In this document: piece by piece, positions 1-5,675 of the stretch
Layout: each line of letters begins with the position of its first letter
Numbering within the stretch: position 1 is the stretch's first letter
Assembly: GCA_903928045.1 (NCBI GenBank)
Contig: CAIYPH010000276.1
Span: 1-13,356, forward strand
DNA: 13,356 nt
Direction of reading: 5' to 3'
From: an uncultured Rhodospirillales bacterium
Lineage (GTDB): Bacteria; Pseudomonadota; Alphaproteobacteria; Acetobacterales; Acetobacteraceae
The notes under the pieces: generated by a model
Database searches by the model: none
Told to the model about the DNA's origin: nothing
Seen by the model: the letters and a program-made list of their open reading frames with translations, nothing else
Position numbers and translations under genes: made by a program

Positions 1-584
1 CGCAGCGCCACCCCATAGGCGGGATCGAGCCGCGCCAGAAAATCCTTCTCGTGGCGCCGCATCGTCAGCATCGAGACCATCACCTCGGGCGCCTTAACCT
101 CCTTCAACACTTCCTCCACGTCGTGCACGCTGACGCGCAGCGCGCCGAGCAGCCCCGTATCCGGCGTGAGCCCAGCGCTGCGCATGACGGTGACCACCGT
201 CTGGAATGCCGCGGCGTAGCGCTCGATCTCCGGCGCGACGGTGCGAACCTCCCGCGACAAAACCGGTTCCCGCACGGTGAAAGCGTCAAGATCGGCAAGA
301 ATGGCGCGGGCGTTCTTCATCGCCGCGTCGAAGCGCTGCAGCGAAGCATCGTCGTGACGCAACAGGAAATCCTTCTCCGCACGGCGCCCTTGCAGCAGCG
401 CGATCTGCAGGGCGTCATCCTTGTCCCGCGCGTCCCGCATCGCGCTCACCCGGGCGTCACTGGCATCGACCATCCCCGCGGACCACCAGCCGATGCCGGC
501 GATCACCCCCATTCCAAGCAATCCCATCAACGCCAAGGTAGCGATCTGGCAGCCAATACGGCACCGCGCGAGGATCCAGTTCAT
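1..584 (-). CDS. Methyl-accepting chemotaxis protein, N-terminal part (cut by window edge)
   Basis: A 194-residue open frame with its 3' end outside the window. Residues about 12-36 form a hydrophobic first membrane segment ending in IGWWSAGMV. A helical, charged, presumably periplasmic region follows. It carries the same motif twice, RRAEKDFLLR near residues 67-76 and RRHEKDFLAR near 176-185. This paired motif is typical of the helical bimodular (HBM) sensor domain of chemoreceptors such as Pseudomonas McpS, which binds organic acids. The second membrane helix, HAMP and signalling domains would lie beyond position 1. I chose ATG at 584 because it keeps the whole membrane segment; no strong ribosome site precedes it. 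The gene lies 155 bases after lpxB on the same strand and is probably separately transcribed. The ligand cannot be told from this fragment. Confidence 0.82.
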   Translation of the reverse strand, partial: MNWILARCRIGCQIATLALMGLLGMGVIAGIGWWSAGMVDASDARVSAMRDARDKDDALQIALLQGRRAEKDFLLRHDDASLQRFDAAMKNARAILADLDAFTVREPVLSREVRTVAPEIERYAAAFQTVVTVMRSAGLTPDTGLLGALRVSVHDVEEVLKEVKAPEVMVSMLTMRRHEKDFLARLDPAYGVAL

Positions 585-739
585 CGTGTTGATTCATCCG
601 GGAGCATTGTTGACACGGACGAGCCTGCCCGAGGTGTATGAACAAACCGCTACCTGGATGGGATTTCCCGCGCTCGGCCCAGGCTTACCGGCGGATTGCC
701 GAGATGCTCTGGGGGCCGCGCGCCCCGAACGAACAAACC
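585..739. other. Spacer between lpxB and the chemoreceptor gene
   Basis: This 155-base stretch separates two minus-strand genes. I see no convincing promoter for the chemoreceptor and no U-tailed terminator for lpxB, only a 5-bp GC hairpin at 712-726. On the plus strand, TTGACA at 610-615 and a GAGG at 631-634 precede an ATG at 638. The open frame from that ATG reads as plausible protein for about 40 codons before becoming the antisense of lpxB (see findings). Confidence 0.5.
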
Positions 740-1882
740 CTAAAATCCGCCAACCGCGAGTACCTCGCGCGCCGCCGCCTCCGATGGCAGGCCGAACGCG
801 GGCCGCAACCCGGCCATCACCGCCGCACTGCCGGTACGCTGCGCGGACGAGGCGTCTGGATCGGCCAGCAACCGTCCGAGTTCCGCAGCCAGCCGGGCCG
901 GGGTGGCATCCCGCTGGAGCAGCTCCGGCACCACGGCACCGCCCGCCAGCAGATTGACAATGCAAACAAATTCAACCGTGATCAGACGGCGCGCGATCCA
1001 ACCGGTCACGGGGTTGACGCGGTAGGCCACCACCATCGGCACCCCGGCCAGGGCCAGCTCCAATGTCGAGGTGCCCGATTTGGCCAGCGCCGCGGACGCC
1101 GCGGCAAACGCGTCGAACTTATCCGCCGTCTCGGTCACCACGATCGGCTGCACGCGCCAAAGCTGCGTGCCCGCGCGAACCGCGTCGGCGACCGCGTCAG
1201 CGACCGGCACCACCGGGACGAGATCGGGAAAGCGCGTCAGCAGCAGGTCAAGCGTCTCGCCGAACACGGGGAGCAGACGCCCGACCTCGCTTCGCCGGCT
1301 GCCCGGCATGACGATCAGCACCTGCTTGTCCGGCGCCACGCCATGCCTCGCCCGGAACCGCACGGCGTCGCCGGTATCGGCACCGGACTCGATCACGGGG
1401 TGGCCAACAAACTCCGCCGCCAAGCCGTGGTGGCGAAAAAACGCGGGCTCGAACGGCAGCAGGCATAGCAGCCGGTCCCATAATCCGGGGAAATGCTTCA
1501 CCCGCCCTTCTCGCCAGGCCCAGACCTGCGGCGCCACATAATGTACCCGCCGCAATCCCGCACCTTTGATGCGCTTCAGCAGCCGCAGCGTGAATCCGGG
1601 ACTGTCGATCGTCACCACTACGTCCGGTCGGCGCGCAATGATGGCTTGGGCAGTCTCGTTCAAACGGCGGCGCAGTTGCACCACCTTCGGCAGCACTTCC
1701 AGAAGCCCCATCACGGCCAATTCGCGCATGGGGAAAAGACTCGTAAAACCAATCCCCTGCATCCGGATGCCGCCAACGCCCATGAACTCCGCATCCGGCC
1801 GCGCCTGGCGCAGCGCCAACATAAGCCGGGCACCGAGCGCATCGCCGCTCTCCTCTCCGGCGATAATGCAAATCAACGTCAC
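740..1882 (-). CDS. lpxB: Lipid-A-disaccharide synthase LpxB
   Basis: A 380-residue protein, close to the 382 of E. coli LpxB. It is a GT19 glycosyltransferase that joins UDP-2,3-diacylglucosamine to lipid X (2,3-diacylglucosamine 1-phosphate) at the inner membrane, giving the tetraacylated disaccharide of lipid A. The N-terminus carries the family hallmark IIAGEESGDALG (about residues 6-17). Further LpxB-like stretches are MGVGGIRMQG, VVTIDSPGF, HYVAPQVWAWREGR, PGSRRSEV and SGTSTLELAL. The start is GTG at 1882, which places GEESGD as in the family. Its first four bases, GTGA, also contain the stop of the upstream hydrolase, so translation is probably coupled. The frame stays open upstream to 2149, but that stretch is only the wrong frame of the hydrolase. 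Unusually, lpxB is not next to lpxA, fabZ or lpxI here. Confidence 0.95.
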   Translation of the reverse strand: MTLICIIAGEESGDALGARLMLALRQARPDAEFMGVGGIRMQGIGFTSLFPMRELAVMGLLEVLPKVVQLRRRLNETAQAIIARRPDVVVTIDSPGFTLRLLKRIKGAGLRRVHYVAPQVWAWREGRVKHFPGLWDRLLCLLPFEPAFFRHHGLAAEFVGHPVIESGADTGDAVRFRARHGVAPDKQVLIVMPGSRRSEVGRLLPVFGETLDLLLTRFPDLVPVVPVADAVADAVRAGTQLWRVQPIVVTETADKFDAFAAASAALAKSGTSTLELALAGVPMVVAYRVNPVTGWIARRLITVEFVCIVNLLAGGAVVPELLQRDATPARLAAELGRLLADPDASSAQRTGSAAVMAGLRPAFGLPSEAAAREVLAVGGF

Positions 1883-2748
1883 GCCGGCGCTACCACCGCA
1901 CATGCCGGCGGGTCCTGCGGCCAGCTCAGATGATTGCGCACCGCGCCATCCCGCCGCACCACCTCCAGCGCGGCGGGGTCGAGGTCGGCGAACACCCACT
2001 CCCCCGCGTCGAGCCGCCCCTGGGCGATCACCCCATCCTCGGGAAAGCCGCGGTCGATCGGGCCGAACACAGCTGCATGGCCGCGGTTGGCGTCCAGTGT
2101 GCCGCACCACGGCGCCTCGCCGACGGTGGGCGCCATGGCGACGAAGCACTGGTTCTCCATCGCCCGCGCCGCCGATGCCACGCGCACGCGGTTGAAGCCG
2201 CGGAGCGTGTCGGTGCAGGACGGCACCAGAACCAGCCAGGCGCCGGCGGCGACCTGGGCGCGCACCAAGGCGGGAAATTCGGAGTCAAAGCAGATCGCAA
2301 TGCCGATCATGCCGAACTCGGTCTCAAAAACCGATGGCGGCGCGCCGGGTGAGACGCCCCATTCCTCGGCCTCGAAGCGCGTCATCACATGCTTGTCCTG
2401 GAAGGCGACCCGCCCATCCGGCGCGATCAGCGGCGCCCGGTTGATCACCCGCCCTCCCAGCCGCGTCGCAAAAGTCCCCGGCACGAGCCACACCCGATGC
2501 CGCATCGCCACCACGCGGGCGGCGGCGAGCATCGCCTCGGCACCATCGAGCGCCGCCGCAAGTTCGCCCGCGAGATCCGGCACCGCCCCCGCCACCGCCT
2601 CAAGCGGCGCGTATTCCGGCATCACCAGCAGCCGCGCGCCATGCCCGGCGGCATGGGTGACCTCGCGCTCAAGCCGTGCCGCCCAGCCGTCAATGCCCGC
2701 CGGCGCGCCGATCTTCCATTGGCACAGGCCGATGCGAAGTGAAGTCAC
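1879..2748 (-). CDS. Carbon-nitrogen hydrolase (nitrilase superfamily, RimI-associated type)
   Basis: A 289-residue protein of the nitrilase superfamily, which hydrolyses amide or nitrile C-N bonds. The catalytic triad is visible: Glu45 in MPEYAPLE, Lys119 in FQDKHVMT and Cys153 in AICFDSEFPAL. It has no signal peptide, so it is presumably cytoplasmic. It follows an acetyltransferase gene with a 4-base overlap (GTGA, 2745-2748) and overlaps lpxB the same way at its end. Pairing with a GNAT domain fits the nitrilase subgroup (class 12, Rim1-like) whose members often carry an N-terminal RimI-type acetyltransferase domain; here the two are separate proteins. The substrate is unknown for this group. 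An omega-amidase or another small-amide amidase is possible, but nothing in the sequence decides it. The start is GTG, forced by the overlap and by the conserved opening LRIGLCQW. Confidence 0.88.
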   Translation of the reverse strand: MTSLRIGLCQWKIGAPAGIDGWAARLEREVTHAAGHGARLLVMPEYAPLEAVAGAVPDLAGELAAALDGAEAMLAAARVVAMRHRVWLVPGTFATRLGGRVINRAPLIAPDGRVAFQDKHVMTRFEAEEWGVSPGAPPSVFETEFGMIGIAICFDSEFPALVRAQVAAGAWLVLVPSCTDTLRGFNRVRVASAARAMENQCFVAMAPTVGEAPWCGTLDANRGHAAVFGPIDRGFPEDGVIAQGRLDAGEWVFADLDPAALEVVRRDGAVRNHLSWPQDPPACAVVAPA

Positions 2749-3353
2749 GGCAGAGGTTTTCCGTGCAAAGATTTGATCCAGAAAGATAAAGTATGGTCGA
2801 TCTCATCCGCCATTCCAACCTCACGCCACGCCATCCGGCACATGAGGTCTGGATAGTGGGTAAAGCCGCGCTTGCACCAGAAGCCATCGAGCGGCACATG
2901 GCCAGCCGGCCGCGCCGGATGATCGTCCGGCCGAACCACCGCGCAGAAGGCGGCAAAATCGCAGTCGGAGACCGCCCGGGCATGCGCCTCGCGGGCGCGA
3001 AAAAACGCCACCCCCGCCCCCTGGCCGCGATACGCCGCGCGCAACACCGACTCGCCGAAATAGAACACTGACGCCGGGTCGATCCCGCGCGCCACGAAAG
3101 GCGCGGTCAGCCCCGCGTCCTCCTCCGCCAGCGCCACGCAGGTGGAACACCCCACCGCCTCGTCGCCATCGAAGGCAACCACCAACCCGGCCGAGGGCGC
3201 GCGGACGAAGTCGGCGAGGTAGTCCGCCTCCGCCTCGGGATCGCCCTGATAAAGATAGGGCCAAGCGCGAAACACCTGCATGCGCAGCCGGCTCAGCGCC
3301 GGGAGCATGGGGGAAAGTGCGTGCCCGGAGAAAACCTCGATGCGCAATGCCAT
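2745..3353 (-). CDS. GNAT-family N-acetyltransferase, partner of the adjacent hydrolase
   Basis: A 202-residue protein with a GNAT fold. The acetyl-CoA pyrophosphate-binding loop of motif A is seen as AAYRGQGAGVAFF (about residues 106-118), preceded by the expected beta strand FYFGESVL. FCAVVRPDDHPARP and GFWCKRGFTHYP resemble a proteobacterial GNAT group that I recall next to carbon-nitrogen hydrolases. The substrate is unknown. The gene starts with ATG at 3353, 35 bases after the small upstream gene, with no strong ribosome site. Its TGA overlaps the GTG of the hydrolase, which implies tight co-expression and perhaps a complex or sequential reactions. Identification as a GNAT protein is firm; a joint pathway with the hydrolase is inference. 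Confidence 0.87.
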   Translation of the reverse strand: MALRIEVFSGHALSPMLPALSRLRMQVFRAWPYLYQGDPEAEADYLADFVRAPSAGLVVAFDGDEAVGCSTCVALAEEDAGLTAPFVARGIDPASVFYFGESVLRAAYRGQGAGVAFFRAREAHARAVSDCDFAAFCAVVRPDDHPARPAGHVPLDGFWCKRGFTHYPDLMCRMAWREVGMADEIDHTLSFWIKSLHGKPLP

Positions 3354-3388
3354 GGTGAGCGATCGGTAGCAGAGCGTCCGCGGGCGAT

Positions 3389-3550
3389 CTACTGCTGTTG
3401 CGGCCGATCCTGCCGCGCCGCGGCGGCGGCTTGCAGCACGCGGACGAGTTCGGCCCGCGTCACACCATCGCTATCCATCAAAAGATGGGTCAGTTCATCG
3501 TCCAGCAGTGTCTCATAAGTCAACCGGCATGCGGGTTCGGGGCAGGACAT
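3389..3550 (-). CDS. Small hypothetical protein (53 aa)
   Basis: A short gene starting with ATG at 3550 and ending in TAG at 3391-3389. A good Shine-Dalgarno, GAGGAGA, lies six bases before the start. The product is helical and acidic in the middle (TYETLLDDELTHLLMDSDGV), then has an Ala-rich helix and a Gln-rich tail. Three cysteines lie near or in the first helix region (two of them in MSCPEPACRL). I do not recognise a family. The DSDGVTRAEL stretch recalls a calcium-binding loop, but the spacing to the final Glu is wrong for an EF-hand. It lies 35 bases before the GNAT gene on the same strand and is probably the first gene of that operon. It might be a small regulator or accessory subunit; no function can be assigned. 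Confidence 0.65.
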   Translation of the reverse strand: MSCPEPACRLTYETLLDDELTHLLMDSDGVTRAELVRVLQAAAAARQDRPQQQ

Positions 3551-3677
3551 GCGGGCTCTCCTCATTGTCCCACCGAAGAGAGCCGACCATGCCTCACCTC
3601 ACTCTGGCGCTGACATTACAAAGAGGAGAAGCACGCCGCACTTGCGAAGGGGCGCGGGAGGCCCCAATGTTTCAACT
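3551..3677. promoter_or_regulatory. Divergent intergenic region (minus operon / plus regulator unit)
   Basis: The only space between two divergent transcription units, so promoters for both should lie here. I could not find a convincing -35/-10 pair on either strand. On the plus strand there are two strong purine tracts, AAAGAGGAGAA at 3620-3630 and GGGAGG at 3656-3661. Both are too far from the regulator's ATG at 3678 for ideal spacing. The short leader ORF at 3589-3681 spans most of the region. Promoter presence is inferred from gene layout. Confidence 0.45.
3557..3563 (-). promoter_or_regulatory. Ribosome binding site of the 53-aa gene
   Basis: GAGGAGA on the minus strand, six bases before the ATG at 3550. 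It is the main support for the small gene being translated. Confidence 0.6.
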
Positions 3678-3681
3678 ATGA
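3589..3681 (+). CDS. Possible 30-codon leader peptide overlapping the regulator start
   Basis: An ATG-to-TGA frame of 30 codons whose stop overlaps the regulator's ATG as ATGA (3678-3681). AAGAGAG at about 3575-3581 could serve as its ribosome site. An internal ATG at 3667 sits five bases after GGGAGG and would give a four-residue peptide, MFQL, ending at the same stop. Either reading would let ribosomes reinitiate on the regulator, which otherwise lacks a well-placed ribosome site. The frame is short and could be chance. Confidence 0.25.
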   Translation: MPHLTLALTLQRGEARRTCEGAREAPMFQL

Positions 3682-4223
3682 GACCGATGATCGACGCCGC
3701 AATAGGGACGATGGAGCCTGCCCAAGGGCCACGGATCGCGCTGCGCGTGGCCGATCCCTGGCGCGCGCGCCAGCTCGAAGCGGTGCTAGACCGCGCCGAG
3801 GAGGAAGACGCCGACGTGCTGGTCCTTGACCTGCCGGACGGCGCGACCCTGCCGAATAACCTGCCGGCCACTCCGCTGCTGGTGCTGACCGACGACGCCG
3901 CCGTCTCGGCCGATCACGGCATCGCCGGCGTGCTGCCCCGCGAGGTTGCCGCCGGGCGCGTGCTGGCCGCAGTGAACGCCCTTGCTGAGGGGCTGCATGT
4001 CCGCATGCCGCCCAACCGTAAGTCGAGCCTGTTAACCCCCCGCGAAGGCGAGATCCTCGGCCATGTCGCCGAGGGCATGAGCAACAAGGTCATCGCCCGC
4101 CGCCTCGGCATTTCCGCGCATACGGTGAAGTACCACCTAGAGGCGGTGTTCGCGAAGCTCGACGTGAACAGCCGCGCCGAAGCATTGAGCCAAGGCGTGC
4201 GCCGCGGGCTCGTGTCGCTCTAA
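3678..4223 (+). CDS. LuxR/NarL-type transcription regulator with shortened, degenerate receiver-like domain
   Basis: A 181-residue protein from ATG 3678; ATG at 3687 or 3711 is also possible. Residues about 117-181 are a clear LuxR-type helix-turn-helix, with LTPREGEILGHVAEGMSNK and then ARRLGISAHTVKYHLEAVF. Residues about 18-105 look like a response-regulator receiver that has lost a piece. Strand 1 (IALRVADP) keeps only one acidic residue, helix 1 runs almost directly into VLVLDLPDG (candidate phospho-Asp51), and the conserved Lys appears as Arg88 in GVLPRE. About 30 residues, corresponding to strand 2 and helix 2, seem missing. It may therefore act without phosphorylation. No histidine kinase gene is in the window. 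It lies six bases before the photolyase gene and probably shares its transcript, so it is a candidate regulator of that unit. Confidence 0.85.
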   Translation: MRPMIDAAIGTMEPAQGPRIALRVADPWRARQLEAVLDRAEEEDADVLVLDLPDGATLPNNLPATPLLVLTDDAAVSADHGIAGVLPREVAAGRVLAAVNALAEGLHVRMPPNRKSSLLTPREGEILGHVAEGMSNKVIARRLGISAHTVKYHLEAVFAKLDVNSRAEALSQGVRRGLVSL

Positions 4224-4229
4224 TCCAAC

Positions 4230-5615
4230 TTGCCGCCCGTCATCCTGTGGTTTCGCCGCGATCTGCGGCTGGCCGATAATCCCGCCCTATCCGCCGCGGT
4301 AGCCACTGGCCAACCGGTGCTTGCGGTTTATGTGCATGACGAAGCCACCCCCGGTACCTGGGCTCCCGGAGGGGCGTCGCGCTGGTGGCTGCATCATTCC
4401 CTCGCAGCCCTTGCCGCCGATCTCGCCCAGATCGGCGGCCGGCTGGCCCTGCGTCGGGGCCGCTACCAGGATGTCATCCCAGCCCTCGCCGCAGAATGCG
4501 GTGCGACCGCCGTGCACGCCGCCCTGCCGGTGGAGCCATGGGCACGCCAGGCGATGCGGGCGGTGAAAGCAGCGCTGCCAATGCCCCTGGTGATTCACCC
4601 AGGCCCGCTGCTGCACCACCCCGACGCGCTCCTTACCCAGGCGGGGCGGCCCTACACCGTTTTCACCCCCTTCTCCCGCGCGTTCCACGCGCTGGGCGAG
4701 GTGCCACCACCGCGGCCTGCGCCCACCCACGTCCTGGCACATCCAGCCGCCTCCGAGCCCTTGGCCGACTGGCGCCTGCTACCCCGCCGGCCCGACTGGG
4801 CGGGCGGCCTGCGGACCGCGTGGACGCCAAGCGAGGCCGGCGCGCAGGCAGCCCTGGCCGCCTTCGCCACCGGCCCCGCGCACAGCTACGCCGCCAGGCG
4901 CGATTTCCCCGGCGAGGCCTCCACGTCCCGCCTGTCGCCGCATCTCGCCTTCGGCACGCTTTCTCCCCGCCAGGCCTGGACGGCCGGCGGAGACAAGTTC
5001 CGCGCGGAACTCCTCTGGCGCGAATTCTCGGCGCACCTCCTGTGGCATCACCAGGACCTACCGGAGGCTCCTCTGCGCGCGCCCTTCGCCCATATGCCCT
5101 GGCGGGAGGACCCCGCCGGCCTCGCCGCCTGGCAACGCGGCCGCACCGGCATCCCCATCGTCGACGCCGGGATGCGCGAACTCTGGGCCACCGGCTGGAT
5201 GCACAACCGGGTGCGCATGATCGTCGCGAGCTTCCTGGTGAAGCATCTACTGATAGACTGGCGGCACGGCGAGGCCTGGTTCTGGGATACGCTGGTCGAC
5301 GCCGACCTCGCCGCCAATGCCGCCTCCTGGCAATGGGTCGCCGGCAGCGGCGCCGACGCGGCACCCTATTTCCGCATTTTCAATCCCGTTCTCCAGGGCG
5401 AAAAATTCGACGCTGGCGGTGCCTACGTTCGCGCCTGGGTACCCGAGCTTGCGACAGTGCATGACCGTTTCATTCACGCCCCCTGGAACGCACCGCCGAC
5501 GCAGCGCCCACCGCTCTACCCCTCCCCCATCATCGACCTCGCCACCGGCCGCGAGCGCGCGCTAGCGGCTTTCGCCTCAATCAACCGCGGGGGGCTTGGA
5601 AGCACCGCGGAATGA
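4230..5615 (+). CDS. phrB: Deoxyribodipyrimidine photolyase (class I CPD type)
   Basis: A 461-residue FAD-dependent enzyme that splits UV-made pyrimidine dimers using blue light. The N-terminal antenna domain opens PVILWFRRDLRLADNPAL. The C-terminal FAD domain holds TGWMHNRVRMIVASFLVKHL, ANAASWQW and DAAPYFRIFNPVLQGEKFD. The electron-transfer tryptophans of E. coli PhrB (306, 359, 382) correspond to Trp291 (MPWRED), Trp344 (IDWRHG) and Trp367 (SWQW). Asn363 matches the Asn near the flavin N5, as in dimer photolyases. The start is TTG at 4230: the frame has a stop at 4221-4223, and no ATG or GTG lies between that stop and the conserved opening. It is six bases from the regulator gene and has no strong ribosome site, so it probably relies on translational coupling. 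The antenna pigment (folate or deazaflavin) cannot be read from the sequence. Confidence 0.95.
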   Translation: MPPVILWFRRDLRLADNPALSAAVATGQPVLAVYVHDEATPGTWAPGGASRWWLHHSLAALAADLAQIGGRLALRRGRYQDVIPALAAECGATAVHAALPVEPWARQAMRAVKAALPMPLVIHPGPLLHHPDALLTQAGRPYTVFTPFSRAFHALGEVPPPRPAPTHVLAHPAASEPLADWRLLPRRPDWAGGLRTAWTPSEAGAQAALAAFATGPAHSYAARRDFPGEASTSRLSPHLAFGTLSPRQAWTAGGDKFRAELLWREFSAHLLWHHQDLPEAPLRAPFAHMPWREDPAGLAAWQRGRTGIPIVDAGMRELWATGWMHNRVRMIVASFLVKHLLIDWRHGEAWFWDTLVDADLAANAASWQWVAGSGADAAPYFRIFNPVLQGEKFDAGGAYVRAWVPELATVHDRFIHAPWNAPPTQRPPLYPSPIIDLATGRERALAAFASINRGGLGSTAE

Positions 5616-5660
5616 GGGTTAAATTTCTGTCAGAGCGTCATCGAGGCGCCACATTTGAGA

Positions 5661-5667
5661 GGGAAGG
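5661..5667 (+). promoter_or_regulatory. Ribosome binding site selecting the cfa GTG start
   Basis: GGGAAGG lies eight bases before GTG 5676. It favours that codon over the in-frame TTG at 5655, which has no such site. Confidence 0.5.
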
Positions 5668-5675
5668 CTGGAACG

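Noticed and set aside
712..726. Hairpin after lpxB as terminator
   Set aside because: The stem is only 5 bp and no T-tract follows on either strand.
1883..2149. N-terminal extension of lpxB
   Set aside because: The added residues are Arg/Gly-rich out-of-frame hydrolase sequence, and the LpxB family begins right at the GTG of 1882.
3446..3475. EF-hand-like DSDGVTRAEL in the 53-residue protein
   Set aside because: The final Glu is one position too early and the first Asp of the loop is missing.
3549..3677. Longer N-terminus for the LuxR-type regulator
   Set aside because: The extra residues resemble noncoding sequence, overlap the start of the divergent gene and precede the natural beginning of the receiver-like domain. 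A TTG at 3642 after AAAGAGGAGAA remains a remote possibility.
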